DNA of 47,225 nucleotides from Gracilimonas sp040877545 (GTDB taxonomy: Bacteria; Bacteroidota; Rhodothermia; Balneolales; Balneolaceae). The stretch's first letter is position 1; the number at the start of each line of letters is the position of its first letter. The stretch spans positions 1-47,225 of the forward strand of contig JBBDNN010000108.1 in assembly GCA_040877545.1 (NCBI GenBank), in the 5' to 3' direction. The notes under the pieces are model-generated. The model ran no database searches, was not told the origin of the DNA, and saw nothing but the letters and a program-made list of their open reading frames with translations. A program made the translations under genes and the position numbers. Positions 28,316-36,457 of this stretch are shown piece by piece.

Positions 28316-28670
28316 CTTCAAGTTTAAGCATTTCATTTGCGCTATGCAGACTTGAAAACAAAATCTTTTCAATCATATAAATGGACTTGCTACAGGTAGA
28401 AGCGGGTATTTTTTAGCTTATGTCATTGTTTACCAACGCACCAATACCTCATTGATTGGCAAGTTTTCCAAAATTACAAGGAAGGTCCGATAAAAATATG
28501 GATTTAATTGGAGAAGGTAATCCCAGGACATTCTGCTCTGCGTTCCCCGAATCTAATTTATTCCAGGTTTCATAGCAAAAATCTGCCTGCCGTTAATTAA
28601 AACAAACAGCAGGCAGTAAGTTGCTTATGAGTATTAAAACTGAATACCTGAGATGATAGGCAGGCACAGG
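28316..28670. other. Intergenic region with an inverted repeat, no gene seen
   Basis: No convincing coding frame. It should hold the promoter of the ccmB operon. A hairpin CTGCCTGC (28583-28590) / GCAGGCAG (28609-28616) with an 18-base loop is present, and a further GGCAGGCA copy lies at about 28659. The hairpin lacks a T-run on the plus side. It lies just past the end of the YtxH gene and may shape that transcript's 3' end. Confidence 0.5.
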
Positions 28671-29066
28671 TTATTTAGAAGATTTCTTTTCTTCAGCCAC
28701 ATCTTTGACTTCACCTTTTACTTCTTGTGCCTTATCCTGAACGTCTTTTTTTGCTTCATCAGCCATTTGAGAGGCTTTGCGTTTAGTTCCGTCCATCCTG
28801 CTTTGAAGCTCACCTTTGGCGTCCACAAATTTAGCCTTTCCCTCTCTTACAAGATTTGAAGCATCCTCTCTGGCTTCTTTTACTTCCTCAGATATACCAT
28901 AGTATAAATCATTCAGGCTTTCTTTGGCATCATTTGCATAGTCGTTACTTCTTTTAGAGATGTAATCTCTTGTTTCTGAACCCTTTTTAGGTGCAAATAG
29001 CAAACCGATTACTGCACCAGCAGCAGCACTGGCTATTATAGAAGGTATTGAATTAATAAGTTTCAT
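28671..29066 (-). CDS. YtxH domain protein
   Basis: A 131-residue protein. The N-terminal helix SIIASAAAGAVIGLLFAPKKG, quoted by its core AVIGLLFAPKKG, is the hallmark of YtxH/GvpP-like proteins. The rest is a highly charged helix rich in Lys, Glu and Ala (about 40-131), probably coiled-coil. Family members are often stress-induced and membrane-associated, with no known catalytic function. It is the last of three tightly spaced minus-strand small genes (29447 to 28671), which suggests a shared stress-type unit. Confidence 0.8.
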   Translation of the reverse strand: MKLINSIPSIIASAAAGAVIGLLFAPKKGSETRDYISKRSNDYANDAKESLNDLYYGISEEVKEAREDASNLVREGKAKFVDAKGELQSRMDGTKRKASQMADEAKKDVQDKAQEVKGEVKDVAEEKKSSK

Positions 29067-29079
29067 AATTATTATTTAT

Positions 29080-29247
29080 TTAATGATTGTTACTATTTCG
29101 TTTTAAATTTTTAATTGCAGTAATTATTATTAAAATTAATGCAATAACTAACAGGATATGTAATAATCCCCCCAGGCTATAAATAAAAAAACCAATGATC
29201 CATAAAGTGATAACAATAGCAATCAGGACATACAGAAAATTTCTCAT
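29080..29247 (-). CDS. Lmo0937-like (DUF5670) small membrane protein
   Basis: A 55-residue ATG frame beginning MRNFLYVLIAIV. It contains the family pattern WIIGFFIYSLGGLLHILL, two hydrophobic helices and a short basic tail (KNLKR). These small membrane proteins are common in Bacteroidota and Firmicutes and their function is unknown. It lies 13 bases before the YtxH start on the same strand, so co-transcription is likely. It is short enough to be skipped by automatic gene calling. Confidence 0.8.
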   Translation of the reverse strand: MRNFLYVLIAIVITLWIIGFFIYSLGGLLHILLVIALILIIITAIKNLKRNSNNH

Positions 29248-29309
29248 TAACCTGGTTTTAAAAATTGGATAAAAATTCTCTTTTTACTGCTTTACGGGTT
29301 TAATAACCT

Positions 29310-29447
29310 CTATGGTTTATAATTTGTTGTTCCATCATCTTTATAGGCACCTTTTTTTGTAGGTTTATATTTTTCTTCTAACGGGTACTTAATATAATTT
29401 TTATTCTTTTCTTCTTGTCGCTTTTCAGGTGTATGTGTGGAACTCAT
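29310..29447 (-). CDS. Hypothetical 45-residue hydrophilic protein
   Basis: An ATG frame of 45 codons (begins MSSTHTPEKRQ, ends TNYKP) rich in Lys, Glu and Tyr with repeated YK-P steps (YPLEEKYKPT, NYKP). No family recognised; no signal peptide or helix. It is supported by its place 62 bases upstream of the Lmo0937-like gene on the same strand and by protein-like composition in an otherwise very AT-rich stretch. It could be spurious. Confidence 0.5.
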   Translation of the reverse strand: MSSTHTPEKRQEEKNKNYIKYPLEEKYKPTKKGAYKDDGTTNYKP

Positions 29448-29705
29448 TGTGCATATTTTTTATTCACTCTAAGCATCTGTAATAATGAGAACTTTTTTTT
29501 AGAATGTCGTTACACAACTTTTAAACACTGTTACATTTTTTTTGTTTCCTGTCCTTAAAAAATAAAAAGTGGTTTACCTTCTGTAGATAATATTATTACT
29601 TATATATCAAATAATGAGACATTAAAAATATATTAATCATTATATAAATTCTTTATTTAAATATGTAAGATGATCTATTAATCCATCAAGAAAAAACAGA
29701 AGAAA
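29448..29705. other. AT-rich divergent intergenic region
   Basis: A very AT-rich divergent promoter region between the minus-strand stress cluster and the DUF2959-like lipoprotein. I see no convincing gene, hairpin or TAnnTTTG box. Confidence 0.4.
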
Positions 29706-30350
29706 ATGATACTCAATAGATATGCTGTAATTCTTATTACCTTTTTAATTGGATGTGGCTGTGCAACTACCGGCTCGAATACTTCTGGATTAGAGCGATC
29801 TGAAAGATCACTCTCTTCAATGGAAATTTTATATGATGACATTCAAGAAACTATTTCAGGAATAGATGAAGTGGAATCTTCTCTTAGAAATCTTAAAAGA
29901 TCGGGACAAACGGATGTTGAATCAGCTTTCCAGGAATATTCAGATGACGTTTCTGACCTTGAAGAAACGGGCAATAACATGCTGGAAAATAAAAGTGAGA
30001 TGGAAGAGAATACCCAGGCTTATTTTTCTGGATGGGAGGAAGAGGGAGAAGAATATGAGAATCAGCGACTTCAGGAACTTAGCAGAGAGCGGAGATCTGA
30101 ACTCAAGGAAACCTATAATCAGGTAACTATTGAAAGCAGTGGAGTAGAAAGAGAATTGAATAATTTTATCTCAGATGCTAAAGATTTACGAGCTTACCTT
30201 TCAAATGACCTTACTTCTTCTGGTATTGATGCCATAAGCCCATTGGCAGATGATTTAATGGATAACAGTGAAGACTTAAAAGAAAAACTGCGCAACACCC
30301 AATCAGCACTGGAAAGATCCATAAGTGAAATGGCACGTAGTAGAAATTAA
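29706..30350 (+). CDS. DUF2959-like coiled-coil lipoprotein
   Basis: A 214-residue exported protein: hydrophobic N-terminus with lipobox LIGC (Cys17), then almost wholly charged heptad-like helices. The central AYFSGWEEEGEEYENQRLQ stretch (core FSGWEEEGEEY) and the following RRSELKETYNQV resemble the DUF2959 family of periplasmic lipoproteins of unknown function. It is probably anchored in a membrane and forms coiled coils in the periplasm. It is divergent from the small stress-type genes. The family link is by eye. Confidence 0.6.
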   Translation: MILNRYAVILITFLIGCGCATTGSNTSGLERSERSLSSMEILYDDIQETISGIDEVESSLRNLKRSGQTDVESAFQEYSDDVSDLEETGNNMLENKSEMEENTQAYFSGWEEEGEEYENQRLQELSRERRSELKETYNQVTIESSGVERELNNFISDAKDLRAYLSNDLTSSGIDAISPLADDLMDNSEDLKEKLRNTQSALERSISEMARSRN

Positions 30351-30508
30351 AACCCTGGATTCTCCATACAGGTCGCAGAGAGGCAAAAGGTATATAGACA
30401 TCGGCTCCTGCTTTAAGTTCATTTACAATTTTTTCGGTTTGCCTCCTTTCTAAAGTGTGAATTAATGCTGTTATTTCGGCACCTTAAATCAAAAATACTA
30501 TAGGTGCT

Positions 30509-31864
30509 ATGAAAAAACGTTTTACGCTCTTAGCGCTGTTGCTGTCGGGGTTTTTATACCAAGGGGTTTTAGCCCAAAGTACACCGGCACACGCGCTGCA
30601 AAATATTGTACTTCATTCGGCTGACGGTACAACTACAGAATCTGCAACAATTGTTTGGAGAGATGGTGTGGTTGAAGCTGCCGGTGAAAATGCCACAATA
30701 CCTTTTGATGCTTTTGTTATTGACGGAGGCGACAGCCTCCACGTATATCCCGGCTTCATTGATGGTCTCGCCGTTTGGGGAAGTCCTGACCTGCCAAAAG
30801 ATTTAAAGCCGCTGGATGAACCGGGGAATCCGCCTTTCGACCGCGCCGGCATTCAACCCGAAAGAAAACCCTCAGAGCTGCTTACTCCTGATAAAGCTTT
30901 TGAAGCTGGAATGAAAGCAGGATTCACCACTGCCGCTCTCGGCCTGAAGGGCTTTATGCTTCCCGGTAAAGTTGAAGTGTTTTACCTTTCCCCGGATAAT
31001 ACCATAGATGGATTATTTAAAGAAAGTTTAGGTTTATCAGGCTCATTTAAAGAAGCTCCGGGTGGATGGAGTAACGGTGCATATCCTTCTACTATGATGG
31101 GTGTAATGGCGAAATTCAGGCAGGTAATGTTTGATGCCACAGCCCTTCAGCAGCATATCAATTATTATAGAGAAAACGCTGAGATGCCTGCGCCCGCCAG
31201 GAACCAGGTATTGGAAGCCATGTTTCCTTTGGTGAATGAAACCACTCCCTTTTATTTTCAAGTGGATTCGAAAGAAGACATCGAACGCTTGTTTGTGCTC
31301 CAGGATCAGTTTGGTTTTGATGCAGTGATTGTGTCAGGAAAAGGAGCTCATGCCAAAGCAGATGATCTTAAACAGCGTAATATTCCGGTTCTTGCAAGTA
31401 TTGATTTTACGGAAGCCCCGAAGTGGTATGCGAAATTAAAGAAAGAAGAAGATCCTGAGGAAGAGAAGGAAGAGGAAGAAAAAGAAGATCCCGAAGAGAA
31501 TGAAGAGTTGACAGAAGAAGAGCAGGCTTACCGCGAGCGTCAGTTAGAAGCCTGGAAAGAGGAAGTCACCAACATCAAAAAATTAAAAGAAGCAGGGGTT
31601 AATGTCGGCTATGCATCCGCAGGTATGGACTTGAAAGATCTTTCCAAAAAATTGGAAATACTGCTTGATGAAGGCGGACTCACAGAAGAGGAAGTGGTTG
31701 AACTAATGACTACCAATACCGCTCAAATAATTGGAGTGGAAAACTCTTTCGGAAATATTGCTACAGGAAAAAATGCCAGCTTCTCTGTATTTGATAAGCC
31801 TGTGTCTGATAAGAAAGCAAAAGTGCTGCAAAGTATTTCGAACGGCACTATTTATGAATTTTAA
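30509..31864 (+). CDS. Secreted amidohydrolase-fold protein lacking the HxH metal motif
   Basis: A 451-residue exported protein (signal peptide about 1-22, VLAQ). The amidohydrolase pattern is recognisable as YPGFIDG (80-86), the TTNTAQIIGVENSFGNIATGKNASF C-terminal region (core GNIATGKNASF), and a beta-sandwich N-terminus. Where active members have D-x-H-x-H, this has D85 followed by L87 and V89, so the usual binuclear site is missing. A strongly acidic Glu-rich insert lies near 311-345. It leads a three-gene run of such proteins, 15 bases before the next. It may be a non-catalytic partner, or use another chemistry. Confidence 0.75.
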   Translation: MKKRFTLLALLLSGFLYQGVLAQSTPAHALQNIVLHSADGTTTESATIVWRDGVVEAAGENATIPFDAFVIDGGDSLHVYPGFIDGLAVWGSPDLPKDLKPLDEPGNPPFDRAGIQPERKPSELLTPDKAFEAGMKAGFTTAALGLKGFMLPGKVEVFYLSPDNTIDGLFKESLGLSGSFKEAPGGWSNGAYPSTMMGVMAKFRQVMFDATALQQHINYYRENAEMPAPARNQVLEAMFPLVNETTPFYFQVDSKEDIERLFVLQDQFGFDAVIVSGKGAHAKADDLKQRNIPVLASIDFTEAPKWYAKLKKEEDPEEEKEEEEKEDPEENEELTEEEQAYRERQLEAWKEEVTNIKKLKEAGVNVGYASAGMDLKDLSKKLEILLDEGGLTEEEVVELMTTNTAQIIGVENSFGNIATGKNASFSVFDKPVSDKKAKVLQSISNGTIYEF

Positions 31865-31879
31865 AAGGAACGTATCGTA

Positions 31880-33268
31880 ATGAAAAAAATAAGTTTAATA
31901 TTTTTATTTCTAATATTGGGATTCCAGGCAACAGCCCAGGAAAAAGGTTCAATCCTCATCCATAATGCAACGGTAATTACTGTTACCGGTGGTGATCTTG
32001 AAGAAACAGATGTACTCGTTCGAGACGGAATTATCCGGGAAATTGGAAAAGATTTGAATGCTCCACGTGGTGTGGAAACCATTGATGCCACTGGTAAATT
32101 TGTGCTGCCGGGAATCATAGATGCCCATTCTCACCTGAATGGCGTTGATATTAATGAAGGACGAAATCCTGTTACCGCCGAAGTAACCATGGAAGAATCG
32201 GTGAACCCGAATTCCATTGGAATTTATCGGGCTTTGGGAGGTGGAGTAACTTCCATTCATTTAATGCACGGATCGGCAAACGTAATTGGTGGTCAGGGCG
32301 AAACCCTGAAACTTCGTTTTCGAGTTACTCAGGATGAGATGCGGTTCGAAGGAGCCGCCAGAACCATTAAATTTGCTCTGGGTGAAAATCCAACTCGTGT
32401 TCATGGACAGGGAAATGGCGTTCAGCCCCGAACCCGGATGGGTGTTGAGCAGATAGTCCGCAATCATTTTGATGAAGCCATCGATTATAAAAGAAATCGC
32501 CAGGCGTATCTCGATCGGAAAGCAGAATATGACCGCCGGAAAAGAGGAACACCACCTGTTCCGGTAGCTCAAAACCTGCGCTACGATGTGCTGAATGACA
32601 TCATTGAAGGAAATATCCTGGTGCATTGCCACTCTTACCGCTCGGATGAAATATTGATGCTGATGCGGGTTTTTAATGACTACGGCATCAAAAATTACAC
32701 TTTTCAGCATGCGAATGAAGCTTTTAAAGTGGCACCCGAATTGGCTAAAAACGGAGCCGGAACTTCTGTGTTTGCAGATTGGTGGGCGTACAAGTTTGAA
32801 GTTTATTATTCAACTGCTTTCAATGCATCTATTTTGAATGCGAATGGCGTGACCAACAGCATTAATAGTGACAGCGGGGAGTTGATCCGACACCTCAATC
32901 ATGAAGCAGCCAAAACCGTACGTTATGGAATGACATCAGAAAACGATGCCCTGCGAATGATCACCATCAACCCGGCAAAACAATTGGGAATTGATAACAA
33001 AGTTGGAAGTATTGAAGAAGGCAAACAGGCAGATTTTGCCATCTGGAGCGGCCATCCACTCAGTATTTACAGCATCGCCGAAATGACTTTTGTAGACGGC
33101 ACCAAATACTTTGATCGTGAAAGTGATGCCGACGACATGCGCATCGACATCAATCCTGAAGCGGATTTTGACGATGTACGCAATCACGAAGAAATCATAT
33201 CCGGCCGAAGTGGTGACGCCTGTATGCAAGACGCCTTTATCCTATCGGAAGCAAACCATCAACAATAA
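31880..33268 (+). CDS. Secreted amidohydrolase with intact metal site
   Basis: A 462-residue exported protein (signal peptide ending about residue 20, ATAQ). It keeps the full amidohydrolase signature: PGIIDAHSHLNG with H83/H85, HCHSY near 251, FQHANE near 276, and an INSDSGE Asp near 333, followed by the usual ITINPAKQLGI...GSIEEGKQADFAIW C-terminal elements. These resemble imidazolonepropionase/dipeptidase-type enzymes that cleave cyclic amides or peptides; the substrate is unknown. AAAAGGAA precedes the ATG. It lies between two relatives without HxH, 15 and 11 bases away, so the three are probably made together. Confidence 0.85.
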   Translation: MKKISLIFLFLILGFQATAQEKGSILIHNATVITVTGGDLEETDVLVRDGIIREIGKDLNAPRGVETIDATGKFVLPGIIDAHSHLNGVDINEGRNPVTAEVTMEESVNPNSIGIYRALGGGVTSIHLMHGSANVIGGQGETLKLRFRVTQDEMRFEGAARTIKFALGENPTRVHGQGNGVQPRTRMGVEQIVRNHFDEAIDYKRNRQAYLDRKAEYDRRKRGTPPVPVAQNLRYDVLNDIIEGNILVHCHSYRSDEILMLMRVFNDYGIKNYTFQHANEAFKVAPELAKNGAGTSVFADWWAYKFEVYYSTAFNASILNANGVTNSINSDSGELIRHLNHEAAKTVRYGMTSENDALRMITINPAKQLGIDNKVGSIEEGKQADFAIWSGHPLSIYSIAEMTFVDGTKYFDRESDADDMRIDINPEADFDDVRNHEEIISGRSGDACMQDAFILSEANHQQ

Positions 33269-33279
33269 GCTTTAGACTC

Positions 33280-34593
33280 ATGAAAAAACTACTCACATTT
33301 ACATTCGCGTGTTTGTTGCTGATTGGGATAAATCCGGCAGAAGCACAGATTACAGAAAAACCCGAATTCGGCAAATTTGCCATTTTGGATGCCACCATTC
33401 ACACCGTTACCAATGGTACTATTGAAGGTGGAATTATTTTAATAGACGGTGATAAAATTGCCCTGGTTGGCCAGAATGCTAAAATCACCGATGATTATAC
33501 ACCCATAGATGCCGCCGGGAAACACGTATATCCCGGCTTCATCGATTCATGGACCAGCCTTGGGCTGGTTGAAATCTCAGCTGTTGCCGTTACTGTTGAT
33601 GATGCCGAGTTGGGGGATTTTAATCCTCACATGAATGCTTCCACTACTTTTAATCCGCACAGTGCTTCTGTTCCGATTACACGGGTAAGTGGAGTCACTA
33701 CGGTCTTGGCAAAACCAAGAGGAGGTTTCATATCCGGAAAAGCAGCCGTTATGGATCTCTGGGGATATTCTCCGGATTCAATGGCCGTAAAGAAAAATGG
33801 AGCTTTGGTTATCACACTTCCAGTCTCTGGCAAACGGGGATGGTGGGATAGCCGGGATGAAAAGAAAATCAAGGAAGAGTACGAGAAAGATCTTAAAAAG
33901 CTGAATGATTTTCTGGAAAAAGCACGCTTTTATAATGAAATGATGAGTGCTTTTGAAGAAAATCCAGATGGCAAAAAGCAGCCCGATTACGATCCGAAAA
34001 TGGATGCCATGCGTGAAGTGGTGAGGGGAGATATTCCGGTAGTAATTCAGGCAAACCGGGAAAAAGAGATTCGGGATGCCATTGAGTGGACCAAAGAACA
34101 GGAAGGAATGCGCTTCATTTTTGCCGGTGTGGCAGAAGGATGGAGAGTAGCTGAAGAAATCGCCGAAGCCGAAATTCCTGTGATAGTTGGCACTCTGCAA
34201 ACACCCACCCGCCAATATGATAATTACCAGCGGCCGTACCAAAATCCTGGTTTGATGGCAGAAGCAGGCGTAAAAGTTGCCATCGGTACCGGTGATACCG
34301 AGAATGTTCGAAATGCCCCTTTCCACGCTGGGTATGCAGCCACCTACGGAATGGGAAAGGAAGAAGCCCTGAAAGCAATCACCATCAATGCCGCCGAAAT
34401 TTTTGGGGTAGAGGAAAAAATCGGATCTCTCGAAGAAGGTAAATTTGCTAATCTTTTTATTTCTGATGGAGATCCTTTCGAGCCACTATCTCAAATTGAG
34501 CATGTATTCATAAAAGGAAAAAAAATCCCGATGGTCAGCCGCCATACACAGCTATATGAAGAGTTTTTAGACCGTGATGCAGTGAATGAATGA
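33280..34593 (+). CDS. Secreted amidohydrolase-fold protein lacking the HxH metal motif
   Basis: A 437-residue exported protein (signal peptide about 1-22, AEAQ). The fold signature YPGFIDS (84-90) is present, but W91 and S93 stand where the metal-binding histidines belong. The C-terminal EGKFANLFISDGDP and ITINAAEIFGV elements are typical. It closes the three-gene operon and is followed by a strong terminator at 34623. Together with the first gene it could form a mixed complex with the intact middle enzyme. Confidence 0.78.
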   Translation: MKKLLTFTFACLLLIGINPAEAQITEKPEFGKFAILDATIHTVTNGTIEGGIILIDGDKIALVGQNAKITDDYTPIDAAGKHVYPGFIDSWTSLGLVEISAVAVTVDDAELGDFNPHMNASTTFNPHSASVPITRVSGVTTVLAKPRGGFISGKAAVMDLWGYSPDSMAVKKNGALVITLPVSGKRGWWDSRDEKKIKEEYEKDLKKLNDFLEKARFYNEMMSAFEENPDGKKQPDYDPKMDAMREVVRGDIPVVIQANREKEIRDAIEWTKEQEGMRFIFAGVAEGWRVAEEIAEAEIPVIVGTLQTPTRQYDNYQRPYQNPGLMAEAGVKVAIGTGDTENVRNAPFHAGYAATYGMGKEEALKAITINAAEIFGVEEKIGSLEEGKFANLFISDGDPFEPLSQIEHVFIKGKKIPMVSRHTQLYEEFLDRDAVNE

Positions 34594-34622
34594 GTTAAAT
34601 GAAAGTTGAAATTTGATTGATG

Positions 34623-34652
34623 AAAGCCGGCTGAAAACAGCCGGCTTTTTTG
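34623..34652 (+). terminator. Strong intrinsic terminator of the amidohydrolase operon
   Basis: AAAGCCGGCTG (34623-34633), loop AAAA, CAGCCGGCTTT (34638-34648), then T-rich sequence. An 11-bp perfect stem. Confidence 0.93.
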
Positions 34653-34673
34653 TTTGTGGATGTGTAGGATCTA

Positions 34674-34704
34674 ATCCATCTGACGAATCATTCGTCTGAT
34701 GGAT
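34674..34704. repeat. 14-bp inverted repeat with 3-base loop
   Basis: CCATCTGACGAA (34676-34687) pairs with TTCGTCTGATGG (34691-34702) with one mismatch around TCA, and the pairing extends two bases outward. It could be an operator or part of the adjacent palindromic element. Confidence 0.7.
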
Positions 34705-34712
34705 GGGCCAAA

Positions 34713-34797
34713 GGAAAATAGCTTAAACCTGCTATTATTATTCCCGTAGCTCGGTCGCCAACCCGAACTAGGGGAAATTCTGTTTTAGCTATTTTCC
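34713..34797. repeat. 85-bp nested palindromic element, REP/MITE-like
   Basis: Outer arms of 16 bp (34713-34728 and 34782-34797; GGAAAATAGCTTAAAC versus GGAAAATAGCTAAAAC read inward) match at 15 positions. An inner imperfect hairpin CCCGTAGCTCGG / CCCGAACTAGGGG occupies 34743-34774. The inner core resembles REP palindromes used by REP-associated transposases. No transposase is near and no second copy was seen in the window. Confidence 0.6.
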
Positions 34798-34911
34798 ACC
34801 CAGAACAAGCCCACCTAATTAGATAGCTGTTATTTTAAAAAATAATCATTATATACCACTCAATGATTTTAAATTAGTTTAGGCTAAAGGTTTATTCTTG
34901 GCCTTAGGGTA

Positions 34912-34942
34912 AAACTGTTTTTTGTTTCAACAGAAACAGTTT
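34912..34942 (+). promoter_or_regulatory. Leader hairpin upstream of the first LuxR-type gene
   Basis: AAACTGTTT (34912-34920) and AAACAGTTT (34934-34942) are perfect inverted repeats, followed by a T-run to 34945. It looks like an intrinsic terminator or attenuator 37 bases before the ATG at 34982. Short direct repeats of GTTTTTTGT lie within it. Confidence 0.5.
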
Positions 34943-34981
34943 TTTGTGGCTAAAGCAGGACTAAGCAGAAGGACAGTGACC

Positions 34982-35272
34982 ATGGATAGAATATATCCCA
35001 CGGGCCCCATACAAAATTTTATGAAGCAGATGTCTAACCTGCAGTTATTCAGAGATGAGAAGAAGGAACTGTTTGAAACACTTACCGATCGTGAGGTTGA
35101 AGTGCTTGCCCATATTGCATCAGGAATGAAAAATCCGGTTATTGCCAAAGAGCTTGAAATTTCCCGGGCAACGGTTCAAAATCACCGGGCAAATATTCGG
35201 GACAAGTTAAATGTTAAGAATCAGGTAGATTTTGTGAAGTATGCAATGGCTTTTGACCTGGTTAAACTTTAA
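34982..35272 (+). CDS. LuxR-type HTH protein, type A
   Basis: A 96-residue stand-alone regulator. The ATG at 34982 is chosen because AAGGA lies eight bases upstream; an upstream TTG at 34922 falls inside the leader hairpin. Residues about 35-96 form a GerE/LuxR helix-turn-helix: LTDREVEVLAHIASG, then NPVIAKELEISRATVQNHRA with the recognition helix ATVQNHRANIRDKL. It lacks a receiver, PAS or autoinducer domain, so its activity must be set by abundance or a partner. The 'NP-x-IA' in place of the usual 'NKEIA' is shared by all four LuxR genes here. It is followed eight bases later by the PAS-containing type B gene. Confidence 0.82.
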   Translation: MDRIYPTGPIQNFMKQMSNLQLFRDEKKELFETLTDREVEVLAHIASGMKNPVIAKELEISRATVQNHRANIRDKLNVKNQVDFVKYAMAFDLVKL

Positions 35273-35280
35273 TTATAGCT

Positions 35281-35988
35281 ATGGCTTATTTAACTGATCA
35301 GGAAATAATTGAGCGTTTTAACTACTACACCTTGCAAGTAGAGGAGGGATTAAAAGGCAATGATTTCGAATCCGTTATTAACGATCTGCCATGTTCAGTT
35401 GTCCTTAGCCGGTCTCAAGCTATAGAAATTGAGTACACCAATAAAAATCACTCGCAGTTAACCGGCTATTCTATAGAGGAGATACGGGCAGGTTGTTCCG
35501 AATATCTAAATAATATTATCCATCCTGCATCCCTGAAAAACATAAAGAAGTTTCTACCCGATTTTTATTCAAATAAGAAATCCTTCCAAACAATGTCTTT
35601 TGTACAATATGTGCAGGTAGATGGTAAATCAGAGTATACGCCGCTTATTACGTTCACAAAGTCTCCCCGTAAAGCTGATGATTTAGTAATCCGATTAACC
35701 CTCAGGATGCAGGAATTTCAAAAACTTTCTCCCAAAATGGAGCAAATTATACGGATGGACCAATTCAAGTTAAAGCATTTTAATCTGTTCCAGCAGCTTA
35801 CGGAACGGGAAGTGGAGATACTGAAATTGCTGGCTAACGGAGATAATAATCCGGGAATCGCAGAAAAACTTTTTTTAGCAAGACAAACCGTGGAAACCCA
35901 CCGCAAAAATATAAAACGGAAGCTGGAACTACAGTCATTCCGTGACTTGATGAAATATGCCTTTGCTTTCGATTTGATTGATTGCTGA
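35281..35988 (+). CDS. PAS-LuxR transcriptional regulator, type B
   Basis: A 235-residue cytoplasmic protein. Residues about 30-150 resemble a PAS sensor (IEYTNKNHSQLTGYSIEEI, quoted by core NHSQLTGYSIEEI). Residues about 175-235 are a LuxR HTH: LTEREVEILKLLANG, NPGIAEKLFLARQTVETHRK, with recognition helix QTVETHRKNIKRKL. The ligand or cofactor of the PAS part cannot be read. It lies eight bases after the type A gene and probably shares its transcript. The HTH is closest to the fourth LuxR gene (36865). Confidence 0.83.
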   Translation: MAYLTDQEIIERFNYYTLQVEEGLKGNDFESVINDLPCSVVLSRSQAIEIEYTNKNHSQLTGYSIEEIRAGCSEYLNNIIHPASLKNIKKFLPDFYSNKKSFQTMSFVQYVQVDGKSEYTPLITFTKSPRKADDLVIRLTLRMQEFQKLSPKMEQIIRMDQFKLKHFNLFQQLTEREVEILKLLANGDNNPGIAEKLFLARQTVETHRKNIKRKLELQSFRDLMKYAFAFDLIDC

Positions 35989-36056
35989 TAAAATAACTGG
36001 TGGCAGACTCTGGTTTGAAGGCATTTACTTTTTGCCAGCTTTACAGGCAACCCTCA

Positions 36057-36172
36057 CGAGATGCTTCACCTGTTTTCTTGTCTTTCGCTCCGAAATGCAG
36101 GTCCAGCATGACGGGGTGACTGAGGAATCTCCTGACAGGTACCAAGGTCAAATCCTCCTCGCTTCGTCAGGT
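36057..36172. repeat. Possible interspersed intergenic repeat
   Basis: Contains phrases such as GATGCTTCACCTG, CCAGCATGACGGGG and GAGGAATCTCC, with CCTGAC/GTCAGG ends at about 36131-36172. These resemble the dispersed 'CTTCGCTCAGCATGAC / GAATCTC' repeats I know from many bacterial intergenic regions. Only one copy is in the window, so this is from memory of the family. Confidence 0.35.
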
Positions 36173-36347
36173 AAGCTTTTCTAACTTTAAATTCAACATA
36201 TAAGGTTTTAAGCTACCAACACAAATCTGACTGTTCAGTTGAAGACCCCAGGTTTCAGCTTTTCTACATGCCAAGATCCAATAATACCAATAACTAATAA
36301 CAAATCTCTTGGGCCTTGCACCTCATATCTTGCCTCTGTATTGAAAA

Positions 36348-36375
36348 ATACCCACTCTTAATCATGTTCTTTTGA
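36348..36375 (+). repeat. X-box copy 1
   Basis: ATACCCACTCTTAATCAT, a diverged copy of the box ATACCCAACCTTAATCAT found exactly at 37178 and 37587. It lies 110 bases before the third LuxR-type gene. Confidence 0.4.
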
Positions 36376-36457
36376 AATAAGATTCATTAATTGAATTAGC
36401 AGGATAATTTATGGTGGAAATTTCAGCCTTAGCTGATAATTCAAACAAGTTTATAAA

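Larger units (their letters stand above)
34594..34981. other. Intergenic region with terminator, palindromic element and leader hairpin
   Basis: No gene seen in this 388-bp stretch. It holds the operon terminator, two adjacent inverted repeats (34674-34704 and 34713-34797) and a hairpin just upstream of the first LuxR-type gene; each is listed separately. Confidence 0.6.
35989..36457. other. Intergenic region with a GC-richer interspersed repeat and an X-box
   Basis: No gene seen. The part at 36057-36172 is GC-richer than its surroundings and looks like an intergenic repeat. An AATACCCAC box lies at 36348-36375. Confidence 0.5.

Noticed and set aside
28263..28376. 37-codon minus-strand ATG frame overlapping the ccmB start
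   Set aside because: Overlaps ccmB by 53 bases, unrecognised, no independent support.
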